From assembly GCF_012927085.1 (NCBI RefSeq), contig NZ_JABBFX010000004.1, forward strand, positions 248,001 through 312,000: 64,000 bases of DNA. The letters run 5' to 3'. The DNA comes from Ramlibacter agri. GTDB lineage: Bacteria; Pseudomonadota; Gammaproteobacteria; Burkholderiales; Burkholderiaceae_C. Below the pieces are notes generated by a model. The model did not search any database. It was not told the origin of the DNA and saw only the letters and a program-made list of their open reading frames with translations. Every line of letters begins with the position of its first letter. Positions within the stretch are counted from its first letter, which is position 1. A program made the translations under genes and the position numbers. This document shows positions 46,374 through 55,757 of this stretch, in pieces.

Positions 46374-46384
46374 TAGGGGCGCTC

Positions 46385-47893
46385 TTGCTGACCAGCAAAG
46401 AGATCATCGAGCGGACCGGCATCTCGCGTGCCACGCTCAACAACTACATCAGCAGCGGGTTGGTGCCGCGGCCGCAAGTGCTGCCGCCCGGTCCGCAGGA
46501 TGGTGGAGCGCCTCGCATCGGCTACTTCCCGGACGACACGATCGAGCGGGTGCAGGAGATCCAGCGGCTGAAGCAGGAAGGCTGGAGCATCACCCGGATC
46601 GCCCAGCACTTCGCGGCCCAGCCCGCGGCCGCAGTCGCCGATGAGCGTCCCGCGGCGCCAGCACCACAACCTTTCATGTCGGCTGCGTCCGCGGCGCTGC
46701 CATTCCACTTGCCCACGCCTTCGGTGCCGGCCGCCGCGGTGGCCGTGCCGCTGGCCGTCATCGCAGCCGAGTCGCCGCTGCGCCTGTCGCTGGCCGGCGT
46801 GCGCCAGCCGGCCTACCTGGTCGACGACCGCTTCCGCCTGGTCTGGCTGAACGAGCAGGCCCGCGAGAACCACGTTTCGCCGCTGGCGGGCAGCGGCGCC
46901 GCCGCCGGCGCGGCCATCCTTCCGTACCTGCTGGGCCTGGACGAGGCGGTCCTGCGCTTCCACGTCGAGGCCGCGCGCGACCGCCAGGCCGCCGCGCCGG
47001 AACTGGTGCGCGAACTGTCGCCCGAGCAGGCCGGCCGCATCGAGGCCTTGTTGCGCCAGGGTTCGCAGACCGAGCCGGGCGTGGTGACGCAGGCGCGCAT
47101 CCCGGCGGCCGCGGGCCATCCCGCCCGCGTCGCCTACGCCATGCATTTCCGGGAAGGCGTGTTGTTCGCCTGGCAGCCGGCCACCGAGGCCGCCGAAACG
47201 CGGTCCGCGCTGGCGGCGGCCGAGCCGCTTCTGACGCCGGTGGCCGTGCTGGTCACCTCGCTGCAGGACGCCGCCGGCCTGTGGGTGCGCCTGACCGCGC
47301 CCGAATATTTCGAACTGCTGAACGAGGTCGGGGCCGAACTCGACCGCGTCTTCCGCCAGCACCGGGGCCGCCCCGGGCGGCAGGCCGGCGAAGTCCTGGC
47401 CTGCTATTTCCTGCCGGACGCGGACAGCAGTTATTTGTGGAACGCCCTCGCGGCGGCCCAGCAGACCCGTGACGCGATGCGGCAGGTGAGCCGCCGCTGG
47501 CGCGCGCGCAAGAGCTGGGACGTCGAGATCCTGCTGAACATCGGGATCGACGAGGGCGAGGAGTGGATGGGTGTCGTGGGAGCTGCCGGCCAGCGCGAGG
47601 TACGCGTGCTGGGCGACGCTGCGGACCGGGCGGACCAGTTGGCCCGGGTCGCACGCGTGGGGGCCATCGTGGTCACCCGCAGCCTGGTCGGGAAACTGCC
47701 GGCGCCAGACCGGCAGCGCCTGACGTACGGGGTGCATCGCGGGGAGGGCGATGCACCCCTTCTTTTCACGTTTGCGCGCCTCTCGGAAATTGCACCCGCC
47801 TCGGTGCCGGCGCGTGTCGCCGAGCTCGCCGTGGCCGAACTCCTAGAACTCCAATTCCCGACTCCGCCCGCCGCCGCGGGCGCCGCCGGCTGA
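46385..47893 (+). CDS. MerR-HTH regulator with PAS-like and pseudo-cyclase domains
   Basis: Unusual fusion of about 502 residues. The N-terminus is a MerR-type winged helix (TSKEIIERTGISRATLNNYI; RIGYFPDDTIERVQEIQRLK). An Ala/Pro linker leads to a PAS-like segment (about 135-190, AYLVDDRFRLVWLNEQAREN). The C-terminal region (about 280-440) matches the class III nucleotidyl cyclase fold (LLNIGIDEGEEWMGVVG; REVRVLGDAADRADQLARVA). Catalytic positions are lost: LFADI becomes LVTSL, GD becomes GE, and the Asn/Arg of VNxAxR become Asp/Gln. It is therefore a likely sensor, not an enzyme. No ATG exists; TTG at 46385 follows AGGGGC, while TTG at 46367 overlaps the last box. The small gene at 47910 follows. 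Confidence 0.75.
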   Translation: MLTSKEIIERTGISRATLNNYISSGLVPRPQVLPPGPQDGGAPRIGYFPDDTIERVQEIQRLKQEGWSITRIAQHFAAQPAAAVADERPAAPAPQPFMSAASAALPFHLPTPSVPAAAVAVPLAVIAAESPLRLSLAGVRQPAYLVDDRFRLVWLNEQARENHVSPLAGSGAAAGAAILPYLLGLDEAVLRFHVEAARDRQAAAPELVRELSPEQAGRIEALLRQGSQTEPGVVTQARIPAAAGHPARVAYAMHFREGVLFAWQPATEAAETRSALAAAEPLLTPVAVLVTSLQDAAGLWVRLTAPEYFELLNEVGAELDRVFRQHRGRPGRQAGEVLACYFLPDADSSYLWNALAAAQQTRDAMRQVSRRWRARKSWDVEILLNIGIDEGEEWMGVVGAAGQREVRVLGDAADRADQLARVARVGAIVVTRSLVGKLPAPDRQRLTYGVHRGEGDAPLLFTFARLSEIAPASVPARVAELAVAELLELQFPTPPAAAGAAG

Positions 47894-47909
47894 CAAGAAA
47901 GGTTGTCCC

Positions 47910-48290
47910 ATGCGTTGGCTTCGCAGCAGCATCCACTCGATCTTCAGCGTGCGCACGTCCGTGAGCGAGGCCCCGCCCGAGGGCCACCACCACAGCCCGG
48001 ACGACGTGCGGGAAGCGATGCTGGCCCTCGCCGGCCTGACCACGGACGACCGCGCGGCCAGCCTGATCCGGCGCATCCGCTATGCCGCGGACCTGGAGGC
48101 GCTGTGGTACATGCGCGGCGAACTGATGCACATGCTCGCGCGCAGCCACGGCGAGGTCATCGCCCGCGAAAAGCTGGAAGACCTGAGCGAGCTGTTCACC
48201 GACTTCCTGCCGCGCGGGCTGCGCTCGCGGCCCAGCCCGCTGAACGGCAGCTACCGGCCCAGCCGGCCGCCCGGTTCGGACGAGGGCTGA
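47910..48290 (+). CDS. Small protein of unknown function, coupled to the MerR-type gene
   Basis: Protein of 126 residues that I do not recognise, 16 bases after the regulator gene and with an AAAGG Shine-Dalgarno, so probably in its operon. The sequence is mostly helical (DDVREAMLALAGLTTDDRAA; ADLEALWYMRGELMHMLARS) with a basic N-terminus and a disordered C-terminal tail. It has no membrane segment or known motif. Two short His runs (GHHH near residue 25) are noted. The last 40 bases overlap the 3' end of the SPFH gene on the other strand. Confidence 0.72.
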   Translation: MRWLRSSIHSIFSVRTSVSEAPPEGHHHSPDDVREAMLALAGLTTDDRAASLIRRIRYAADLEALWYMRGELMHMLARSHGEVIAREKLEDLSELFTDFLPRGLRSRPSPLNGSYRPSRPPGSDEG

Positions 48291-49207
48291 GCCGGGGTGG
48301 CGCGGACGCTGGCGACCATCTGCATGGCCGAAGCGATGAGCCCCGACACCTCGCTCATGTTGGCCGGCATGAGGAGGGTGGTCTTGGAGTCCTGGGCGAC
48401 CTTGCTGAAGGCGTCCACCGAACGTTCGGCCACTTTCAACTGCACCGCCTGCTCGCCGCCCGGCTGGCGGATCGCTTCGGCCACCTTGCGGATCGCGTCC
48501 GCCGTGGCTTCGGCCACGGCCACGATGGCAGCGGCTTCGCCCTGGGCCTTGTTGATCTCGGCCTGCTTCGCGCCTTCGGAGCGGGCGATGAAGGCTTCGC
48601 GCTCGCCGGTGGCGATGTTGATCTGCTCCTGGCGCCGGCCTTCCGAGGCCGCGATCAGGGCGCGCTTTTCCCGCTCCGCCGTGATCTGGCGCTGCATCGC
48701 GTGCAGGATCTCCTGCGGCGGCGTCAGGTCCTTGATCTCGTAGCGCAGCACCTTTACGCCCCAGTTCAGCGCCGCTTCGTCGATGGCCTGGACCACCTGC
48801 GCGTTGATGATGTCGCGTTCCTCGAAAGTCTTGTCCAGTTCCAGCTTGCCGATGACGCTGCGCAGGGAGGTCTGGGCCAGCTGCGTCACGGCCACGACGT
48901 AGTTGGACGAGCCGTAGCTGGCCCGGGTGGGGTCGGTCACCTGGAAATAGATGATCCCGTCCACGGTCAACTGCGTGTTGTCCCGGGTGATGCAGACCTG
49001 GCTGGGCACGTCCAGCGGGATCTCCTTCAGGTTGTGCCGGTAGGCCACCCGGTCCACGAAGGGGACCAGGAAATTCAGGCCGGGCGTCAGCGTGGCGTGG
49101 TACTTGCCCAGGCGCTCCACCACCCAGGCGTTCTGCTGGGGCACGACCTTGACCGACCGCACCACGAAGATGACGGCAACAACAAAAATGACGACTGCGA
49201 CTTCCAT
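48251..49207 (-). CDS. SPFH/Band 7 (stomatin-like, QmcA-type) membrane protein
   Basis: Protein of 318 residues anchored by one N-terminal helix (VAVVIFVVAVIFVV). The SPFH domain follows (about residues 20-180, VVPQQNAWVVERLGKYHATL; DGIIYFQVTDPTRASYG), then a coiled coil rich in Glu/Ala/Arg repeats (EREKRALIAASEGRRQEQIN) and an Ala/Pro tail. Such proteins assemble into large rings in membrane microdomains and modulate membrane proteases. An AAGGAGA Shine-Dalgarno precedes 49207. The nfeD gene lies 29 bases upstream on the same strand, the usual SPFH-NfeD operon. Confidence 0.93.
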   Translation of the reverse strand: MEVAVVIFVVAVIFVVRSVKVVPQQNAWVVERLGKYHATLTPGLNFLVPFVDRVAYRHNLKEIPLDVPSQVCITRDNTQLTVDGIIYFQVTDPTRASYGSSNYVVAVTQLAQTSLRSVIGKLELDKTFEERDIINAQVVQAIDEAALNWGVKVLRYEIKDLTPPQEILHAMQRQITAEREKRALIAASEGRRQEQINIATGEREAFIARSEGAKQAEINKAQGEAAAIVAVAEATADAIRKVAEAIRQPGGEQAVQLKVAERSVDAFSKVAQDSKTTLLMPANMSEVSGLIASAMQMVASVRATPAQPSSEPGGRLGR

Positions 49208-49236
49208 GGGTTTTCTTCTCCTTGTCTTGTCCGGAT

Positions 49237-49659
49237 TCAGACCTTCTCGAGCACCAGCCGGCTGCCGCTCAACTCCCGGACCTTGTGCAGGCCCGTGCCC
49301 TGCGGCGTGCCGCCTGCGGGCACGGCCGTCCAGACCGTGCCGCGGTAGCGCACGGCCGCCGTGTTGTCTTCGGCCCACGCGTCGACCTGCACGATCTCGC
49401 CGGCATCCAGGTTCATGTTGGTGTTGGCGTCGCTGGGTTGGGCAAAGCGGCGCTTGTGCACGAAGTGCCAGGTGACGACGGCGCCCCCGCCTACGAGGGC
49501 CGCGGCCAGCAGCTGGCCGGATTGCCCCAGACCCGCAAGCGCCGCCAGGGCGCCGGCCGCCATCCCGATGCCCAGCATCAGGAGGTAAAAAGTGCCTGTG
49601 ACCAGTTCGACGACCACCGCCGCGCCGGCCAGCAGCCACCAGGTGCTCGCGTCCGCCAT
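49237..49659 (-). CDS. NfeD family membrane protein (short form)
   Basis: Protein of 140 residues of the short NfeD type, partner of SPFH proteins. Three hydrophobic segments cover residues 6-75 (WWLLAGAAVVVELVTGTFYL onward). The C-terminal soluble part is an OB-fold (NLDAGEIVQVDAWAEDNTAAVRYRG) that in the family contacts the stomatin-like partner. An AAGGGGA Shine-Dalgarno lies upstream of the ATG at 49659. It is the first gene of the nfeD-SPFH operon and divergent from the decarboxylase with 114 bases between starts. Confidence 0.9.
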   Translation of the reverse strand: MADASTWWLLAGAAVVVELVTGTFYLLMLGIGMAAGALAALAGLGQSGQLLAAALVGGGAVVTWHFVHKRRFAQPSDANTNMNLDAGEIVQVDAWAEDNTAAVRYRGTVWTAVPAGGTPQGTGLHKVRELSGSRLVLEKV

Positions 49660-49773
49660 CTCTAAGTCCCCTTTCGTCGCATTGTGGGCAAAAAGCTCGG
49701 CGGTGCAACTTTCCCGCCTCGCGGATTTCATACACTCCGCGTCTCTTTTGCCTTTTTCGCCCCTGGACAGCCC

Positions 49774-52056
49774 ATGAAGTTCCGTTTCCCCATCGTCATC
49801 ATCGACGAAGACTACCGCTCGGAGAACACCTCCGGCCTGGGCATCCGTGCCCTGGCGGCGGCGATCGAGGCCGAAGGCTTCGAGGTCGTGGGCGTGACCA
49901 GCTACGGCGACCTGTCGCAGTTCGCCCAGCAGCAAAGCCGCGCGAGCGCCTTCATCCTGTCGATCGACGACGAGGAGTTCGCGCCCGGGCCGGACCTGGA
50001 GCCCGCCGTGGTGAACCTGCGCAACTTCATCCAGGAAGTGCGGCGCAAGAACGCCGAGGTGCCGATCTACATCCACGGCGAGACCAAGACCTCGCGGCAC
50101 CTGCCCAACGACGTCCTGCGCGAGCTGCACGGCTTCATCCACATGAACGAGGACACGCCGGAGTTCCTGGCGCGCCACATCATCCGCGAAGCCCGCTCGT
50201 ACCTGGAAGGCATCCAGCCGCCGTTCTTCAAGGCGCTGCTCGATTACGCGGAGGACGGCTCCTATTCCTGGCACTGCCCCGGCCACTCGGGCGGCGTCGC
50301 CTTCCTCAAGAGCCCGGTGGGCCAGATGTTCCACCAGTTCTTCGGCGAGAACATGCTGCGCGCCGACGTCTGCAACGCGGTGGACGAACTGGGCCAGCTG
50401 TTGGACCACACCGGCCCGGTCGCGGCTTCCGAGCGCAATGCGGCGCGGATCTTCAACGCCGACCACTGCTTCTTCGTCACCAACGGCACCAGCACCTCCA
50501 ACAAGATGGTGTGGCACCACGAGGTGGCGCCGGGCGACGTGGTGGTGGTGGACCGCAACTGCCACAAGTCCATCCTGCACTCGATCATCATGACCGGGGC
50601 CATCCCCGTGTTCCTGCGGCCGACGCGCAACCACTTCGGCATCATCGGGCCCATCCCGCAAAGCGAGTTCGAGCCGGCCAGCATCAAGGCCAAGATCAAG
50701 GCCAACCCGCTGCTGAAGGGCGTGAACCCGGACAAGGTCAAGCCGCGCATCCTGACCCTGACCCAGTCCACCTACGACGGGGTCCTGTACAACACGGAAA
50801 CCATCAAGGGCATGCTGGATGGCTACGTCGAGGCGCTGCACTTCGACGAGGCCTGGCTGCCGCACGCCGGCTTCCACCCCTTCTACGGCGCCTTCCATGC
50901 CATGGGCAAGAAGCGGGCGCGGCCGCAGAAGTCGCTGGTGTACGCCACGCAGTCCATCCACAAGCTGCTGGCCGGCATCAGCCAGGCGAGCCACGTGCTG
51001 GTGCAGGACGCCAACGAGAACAAGCTGGACCGCCACCTGTTCAACGAGGCCTACCTGATGCACACCTCGACCAGCCCGCAGTACGCGATCATCGCCAGCT
51101 GCGACGTGGCCGCGGCCATGATGGAACCGCCCGGCGGCACCGCCCTGGTGGAAGAGTCCATCATGGAAGCGCTGGACTTCCGCCGCGCCATGCGCAAGGT
51201 GGACCAGGAGTACGGCAAGGACTGGTGGTTCAAGGTCTGGGGGCCGGACAAGCTGGTGGAAGAGGGCATCGGCCGCGCCGACGACTGGATCATCAAGGGC
51301 GAGGCCCGCACCGCCAAATGGCACGGCTTCGGCAACCTCGCCGAAGGCTTCAACATGCTGGACCCGATCAAGTCCACCATCGTCACGCCCGGCCTGGACC
51401 TGAACGGCAAGTTCGCCAAGACCGGCATCCCGGCCGCCATCGTCACCAAGTTCCTGGCGGAGCACGGCGTGATCGTGGAGAAGACGGGCCTGTACAGCTT
51501 CTTCATCATGTTCACCATCGGCATCACCAAGGGCCGCTGGAACACGCTGCTGACCGCGCTGCAGCAGTTCAAGGACGACTTCGCCAAGAACCAGCCGATG
51601 TGGCGCATCCTGCCGGAGTTCTGCCAGAAGTTCCCGCGCTACGAGCGCATGGGCCTGGCCGACCTGTGCCAGTACGTCCACGAGCTGTATGCCAAGTACG
51701 ACATCGCGCGCCTGTCGACCGACATCTATTTGAGCGACCTGCAGCCGGCCATGAAGCCGAGCGACGCTTTCGCGTACATCGCGCACCGCAAGACCGAGCG
51801 GGTGGAGATCGACCACCTGGAAGGCCGCATCACCACCAGCCTGGTGACGCCTTACCCGCCGGGCATCCCGCTGCTGATCCCGGGCGAGGTCTTCAACCGG
51901 AAGATCGTCGACTACCTGAAGTTCGCCCGCGCCTTCAACGCCGAATGCCCCGGCTTCGAGACCGACATCCACGGCCTGGTGACCGAGGTGGGCGAGGACG
52001 GCAAGATGCGCTACTACGCGGATTGCGTGGCGCTGGACGTCGTGAACGGAAAATAA
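49774..52056 (+). CDS. Orn/Lys/Arg decarboxylase, AdiA-like
   Basis: PLP-dependent basic amino-acid decarboxylase of 760 residues with the three-part layout of the acid-inducible family: an N-terminal receiver-like wing domain (about 1-150), the fold-type I core with Schiff-base Lys397 (ATQSIHKLLAGISQ), and the C-terminal domain (PYPPGIPLLIPGE). Motifs HCPGHSGGVAFLKSPVG and VVVDRNCHKSILHS are closest to arginine decarboxylase AdiA, but specificity among Arg, Lys and Orn is not certain. No antiporter gene is adjacent, so a biosynthetic or housekeeping polyamine role is as likely as acid resistance. A terminator overlaps its stop. Confidence 0.88.
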   Translation: MKFRFPIVIIDEDYRSENTSGLGIRALAAAIEAEGFEVVGVTSYGDLSQFAQQQSRASAFILSIDDEEFAPGPDLEPAVVNLRNFIQEVRRKNAEVPIYIHGETKTSRHLPNDVLRELHGFIHMNEDTPEFLARHIIREARSYLEGIQPPFFKALLDYAEDGSYSWHCPGHSGGVAFLKSPVGQMFHQFFGENMLRADVCNAVDELGQLLDHTGPVAASERNAARIFNADHCFFVTNGTSTSNKMVWHHEVAPGDVVVVDRNCHKSILHSIIMTGAIPVFLRPTRNHFGIIGPIPQSEFEPASIKAKIKANPLLKGVNPDKVKPRILTLTQSTYDGVLYNTETIKGMLDGYVEALHFDEAWLPHAGFHPFYGAFHAMGKKRARPQKSLVYATQSIHKLLAGISQASHVLVQDANENKLDRHLFNEAYLMHTSTSPQYAIIASCDVAAAMMEPPGGTALVEESIMEALDFRRAMRKVDQEYGKDWWFKVWGPDKLVEEGIGRADDWIIKGEARTAKWHGFGNLAEGFNMLDPIKSTIVTPGLDLNGKFAKTGIPAAIVTKFLAEHGVIVEKTGLYSFFIMFTIGITKGRWNTLLTALQQFKDDFAKNQPMWRILPEFCQKFPRYERMGLADLCQYVHELYAKYDIARLSTDIYLSDLQPAMKPSDAFAYIAHRKTERVEIDHLEGRITTSLVTPYPPGIPLLIPGEVFNRKIVDYLKFARAFNAECPGFETDIHGLVTEVGEDGKMRYYADCVALDVVNGK

Positions 52057-52081
52057 AAAAGCGGCCACAGGCCGCTTTTTT
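52055..52081. terminator. Bidirectional terminator between decarboxylase and fabI
   Basis: Perfect 12-base arms AAAAAAGCGGCC (52055-52066) and GGCCGCTTTTTT (52070-52081) with loop ACA have A-run and T-run flanks, so it can act on both strands. It overlaps the last base pairs of both convergent genes' stop codons. Confidence 0.92.
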
Positions 52082-52863
52082 CATTCGGCGATGCCGCCGA
52101 CCACCTGGCTGAAGCCGCCGTCCACGTAGGTGATCTCCGCCGACACGCCGCCTGCCAGGTTGGACAGCAGGAAGGCGGCGACGTTGCCCACGTCCTCGAT
52201 CGTCACGTTGCGGCGGATCGGCGAGGTTTCGGCGACCGTAGCCAGGATCTTGCCGAAGCCCTTGATGCCGCTGGCCGCCAGCGTCTTGATCGGGCCGGCG
52301 CTGATGCCGTTGACGCGGATGCCCTTGGGGCCCAGCGACTCGGCCAGGTAGCGCACCGAGGCTTCCAGCGAAGCCTTGGCCAAACCCATGGTGTTGTAGT
52401 TCGGCACGGTGCGGATCGCGCCCAGGTAGGACAGCGTCAACAGCGCCGACTTGTCGTTCAGGTAGGGCAGCGCCGCCTTGGCCATCGCCGGGAAGCTGTA
52501 GGCGCTGATGTCGTGGGCGATCTTGAACGCCTCGCGCGACAGGCCGTCCAGGAAGTCGCCGGCGATCGCCTCGCGCGGGGCGAAGCCGATGGCGTGCACG
52601 AAGCCGTCGAACTTCGGCCAGGTGGCCGACAGGTCCTCGAACAGCTTGGCGATCTGGGCGTCGTCGCCGACATCGCAATCGAACACGAGGTTGGAGCCGA
52701 ACTCGGCCGCGAATTCGGTGATGCGGTCCTTGAAACGCTCGCCCACGTAGCTGAACGCCAGCTCCGCGCCTTGCTCGCGGCAGGCCTTGGCGATGCCGTA
52801 GGCGATGGAGCGGTTGGACAGCACGCCGGTGATCAACAGTTTCTTGCCAGTCAGAAAGCCCAT
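52081..52863 (-). CDS. fabI: Enoyl-[acyl-carrier-protein] reductase (NADH)
   Basis: Last step of each fatty-acid elongation cycle, 260 residues, the normal FabI length. The atypical short-chain dehydrogenase signature is present: [15 protein letters not shown] for NAD binding, AIGFAPR, and the Tyr-x6-Lys pair in [15 protein letters not shown]. The [15 protein letters not shown] substrate loop is conserved. This is the triclosan-target isoform by sequence type; sensitivity is not claimed. It is divergent from yejA with 42 bases between starts. Confidence 0.96.
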   Translation of the reverse strand: MGFLTGKKLLITGVLSNRSIAYGIAKACREQGAELAFSYVGERFKDRITEFAAEFGSNLVFDCDVGDDAQIAKLFEDLSATWPKFDGFVHAIGFAPREAIAGDFLDGLSREAFKIAHDISAYSFPAMAKAALPYLNDKSALLTLSYLGAIRTVPNYNTMGLAKASLEASVRYLAESLGPKGIRVNGISAGPIKTLAASGIKGFGKILATVAETSPIRRNVTIEDVGNVAAFLLSNLAGGVSAEITYVDGGFSQVVGGIAE

Positions 52864-52905
52864 GGTTCTTCTCACGGAATTAGGAAAACTCGGCAGAATT
52901 GTCGC

Positions 52906-54705
52906 ATGCGAGGTTTGTTCATCGCCCTGGGGCTGCTTGCCGCGGCGCCTTCCTGGGCCGCCCATGCGTACGCGCAGTTCGGGGACATCAAGTATCCGCC
53001 CGGTTTCGCCCACTGGAGCTACGTCAATCCCGACGCGCCCAAGGGCGGCGAAATCCGCATGGTCCCGCCGACCACGCCGACCAATTACGACAAGTTCAAC
53101 CCGTTCACGCTGAAGGGCTTCGAACCGCCGGGCGAGGGCGACCTGCTGTTCGACACGCTGCTGACGGGCAACTCCGACGAGCCGACCACGGCCTACGGCC
53201 TGCTGGCCGAGGACGTGGCCGTCGCGCCCGACCGGCTTTCGGCCACCTTCCGGCTGAACCCGAAGGCCAAGTTCCAGAACGGCCAGCCGGTGCTGGCGGC
53301 CGACGTGGTGTACAGCTTCAAGACGCTGACCAGCGACAAGGCGGCTCCGCAGTACCGGGTGTACTTCGGCGAGGTCAAGGGCGTCACGGCGGTCGACGAG
53401 CGCACCGTGCGCTTCGACTTCAAGCAGCCGAACCGCGAGCTGCCCCTCATCGTGGGCGGCCTGCCCGTCTTCAGCCGCGACTGGGGCCGCGGCAAGGCCT
53501 TCGACGAAGTGGTGACGGAGGTGCCGATCTCTTCCGGCCCCTACAAGCTGGCCGACACCCGGCTGGGCGGCCGCGACGTCACCTATGCGCGCGACCCGAA
53601 CTACTGGGCCCGCGACCTGCCCACCCGCAAGGGCATGTACAACTTCGACCGCATCACCTTCCGGATCTACCTGGACGACACGGCGCGCTTCGAGGGCTTC
53701 AAGGCCGGCGAGTTCGACTTCATGCGCGAGTTCATCTCGCGCAACTGGGCCCGCCAGTACTACGGCAAGCAGTTCAGGAGCGGCGACGTCGTCAAGCGCG
53801 CCTTCCCCAACCGCAACCCGGGCGACTTCCAGGGCTACATCTTCAACCTGCGCAGCCCGAAGTTCCAGGACCTCCGGGTGCGCCAGGCGCTGAACTACGC
53901 CTTCGACTTCCCCTGGCTGAACCGCAACCTGTTCTACAACATCTACCAGCGGGTCGACAGCTACTTCCCCAACTCCGAGTTCAAGGCGGAAGGCTTGCCG
54001 AAGCCGGAGGAGCTGGCCTTGCTGGAGCCTTTGCGTTCGCAATTGCGGCCCGAAGTGTTCGGCCCGGCGCCGCCGATGCCGACCACCGAGCCGCCCCACA
54101 GCCTGCGCGAAAACCTGCGCCACGCCCAGGCCTTGTTGAAGGAAGCCGGCTGGACCTACCGTGACGGCGCGCTGCGCAATGCGCAGGGCGAGGAGTTCAC
54201 GATCGAGTACCTGAACGACCAGCCTTCCGGCAACCGCACGGTGGCGCCGTTCGAGGTTGCCCTGCAGAAGCTGGGCATCCGGCTGATCTACCGCATCGTC
54301 GACGCGTCGCTGGCCAAGCAGCGGATGGACCAGTTCCAGTTCGAGCTCACCTCGCGCCGGCTGGTGGCGAGCGTCGCGCCCGGCAGCGAACTGCTGGATC
54401 GCTGGGGCTCGAAGGCCGCGCATACGCATGGCTCCAGCAACATCTGGGGCCTGGCCGACCCGGCCATCGACGCGCTGCTGCAGAAGGTGATCGGCGCGCA
54501 GACCCGGCCGGACCTGGACGCGGCCATGCGCTCGCTGGACCGCGTGCTGCGGGCCGGCTGGTATTCGATCCCGCAGTGGTACGGCAGCGATTTCCTGGTC
54601 GGTTACCGGCCGAAGCGCTTCGTCCTGCCGGCGGTCATCCCGCCTTACTATGACGTGCACGGGTGGGCGATGTCGACTTGGTGGGCGTCGCCCGAGAACC
54701 GCTGA
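52906..54705 (+). CDS. yejA: Peptide ABC transporter binding protein YejA
   Basis: Family 5 extracellular solute-binding protein of 599 residues, the ligand receptor of the YejABEF oligopeptide importer. A Sec signal peptide covers about residues 1-21 (ending WAAHA) and there is no lipobox. The SBP_bac_5 core is evident ([58 protein letters not shown]). YejA proteins open with the [18 protein letters not shown] motif seen here. The yejB start follows two bases after the stop, giving one operon. Confidence 0.92.
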   Translation: MRGLFIALGLLAAAPSWAAHAYAQFGDIKYPPGFAHWSYVNPDAPKGGEIRMVPPTTPTNYDKFNPFTLKGFEPPGEGDLLFDTLLTGNSDEPTTAYGLLAEDVAVAPDRLSATFRLNPKAKFQNGQPVLAADVVYSFKTLTSDKAAPQYRVYFGEVKGVTAVDERTVRFDFKQPNRELPLIVGGLPVFSRDWGRGKAFDEVVTEVPISSGPYKLADTRLGGRDVTYARDPNYWARDLPTRKGMYNFDRITFRIYLDDTARFEGFKAGEFDFMREFISRNWARQYYGKQFRSGDVVKRAFPNRNPGDFQGYIFNLRSPKFQDLRVRQALNYAFDFPWLNRNLFYNIYQRVDSYFPNSEFKAEGLPKPEELALLEPLRSQLRPEVFGPAPPMPTTEPPHSLRENLRHAQALLKEAGWTYRDGALRNAQGEEFTIEYLNDQPSGNRTVAPFEVALQKLGIRLIYRIVDASLAKQRMDQFQFELTSRRLVASVAPGSELLDRWGSKAAHTHGSSNIWGLADPAIDALLQKVIGAQTRPDLDAAMRSLDRVLRAGWYSIPQWYGSDFLVGYRPKRFVLPAVIPPYYDVHGWAMSTWWASPENR

Positions 54706-54707
54706 TC

Positions 54708-55757
54708 ATGGCTGCCTACATCCTCAAGCGCCTGCTGCTGATGATCCCGACCTTGTTCGGGGTGCTGCTGCTGACCTTCATCGTCATCCAGTTCGTCCCC
54801 GGCGGCCCGGTGGAACAGATGGTCGCCACCTTGCAGGGGCAGAACAGCGGTGGTGAACGCGCCGGCGGGGGCGGCGGCCTCGGCGGCGCGGGCGGCTACC
54901 GTGGCCGCCAGGGCATCGACGAAAAGCAGATCGCCGAAATCCGCAAGCTGTACGGCTTCGACAAGCCGCCGGCCGAACGCTTCGTCAGCATGCTGGGCCA
55001 GTTCGCCCGCTTCGACCTGGGCCAGAGCTTCTACCAGCACAAGGCGGTGTGGCAGCTGGTGAAGGAGAAGATGCCGGTCTCGATCAGCCTGGGGCTGTGG
55101 ACCTTCTTCATCAGCTACGGCATCGCCGTGCCCCTGGGCGTGGCCAAGGCGGTGCGCGCCGGCACGCGCTTCGACCTGGCCACCACCTTGGTCGTGCTGG
55201 TGGGCTACGCCATCCCGGGCTTCGTGCTGGGGGTGGCCTTGCTGGTGATCTTCGGCGGCCAGCTGCAGTGGTTCCCCTTGCGAGGGCTGACCTCGCCGGA
55301 CTGGGCGCAGATGAGCCTGCTGGGCAAGGTCACCGACTACCTGTGGCACATCGTGCTGCCGGTGACGGCCATGGTGTTCGGCAGCTTCGCGGTGACAGCG
55401 ATGCTGACCAAGAACGCCTTCCTCGAGGAGATCCGCAAGCAATACGTGCTGACGGCGCGGGCCAAGGGCCTGGACGAGCGGCGGGTGCTGTGGAAGCACG
55501 TGTTCCGCAACGCGCTGATCCCCATCATCACCGGCTTCCCGGCTGCCTTCATCGGCGCCTTCTTCACCGGTTCACTGCTGATCGAGACCCTGTTCTCGCT
55601 CGACGGCCTGGGCCTCCTGAGCTACGAGAGCGTGATCCGGCGCGACTACCCGGTGGTGCTGGGCACGCTCTATCTCTTCACCCTGATCGGCCTGGTCACC
55701 AAGCTGGTCAGCGACCTCTCTTACGTGCTGGTGGACCCGCGTGTCAAATTTGATTGA
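54708..55757 (+). CDS. yejB: Peptide ABC transporter permease YejB
   Basis: DppB/OppB-type inner-membrane permease of 349 residues. The N-terminal helix (YILKRLLLMIPTLFGVLLLT) and PGGPVEQMVA block are typical, followed by the Gly-rich periplasmic stretch (about residues 45-68) that also occurs in E. coli YejB and so is a family feature. The EAA loop TARAKGLDERRVLWKHVFRN contacts the ATPase, and the end SYVLVDPRVKFD is conserved. It overlaps or abuts yejE. Confidence 0.94.
   Translation: MAAYILKRLLLMIPTLFGVLLLTFIVIQFVPGGPVEQMVATLQGQNSGGERAGGGGGLGGAGGYRGRQGIDEKQIAEIRKLYGFDKPPAERFVSMLGQFARFDLGQSFYQHKAVWQLVKEKMPVSISLGLWTFFISYGIAVPLGVAKAVRAGTRFDLATTLVVLVGYAIPGFVLGVALLVIFGGQLQWFPLRGLTSPDWAQMSLLGKVTDYLWHIVLPVTAMVFGSFAVTAMLTKNAFLEEIRKQYVLTARAKGLDERRVLWKHVFRNALIPIITGFPAAFIGAFFTGSLLIETLFSLDGLGLLSYESVIRRDYPVVLGTLYLFTLIGLVTKLVSDLSYVLVDPRVKFD

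Noticed and set aside
46367..46384. TTG at 46367 as the start of the MerR-type regulator.
   Set aside because: It forms part of the last TTGGACA box and lacks a ribosome site; TTG at 46385 follows AGGGGC at suitable spacing.
49774..52056. Confident naming as adiA with an acid-resistance role.
   Set aside because: No antiporter or acid-response regulator is adjacent, and Arg/Lys/Orn specificity cannot be fixed from sequence alone.
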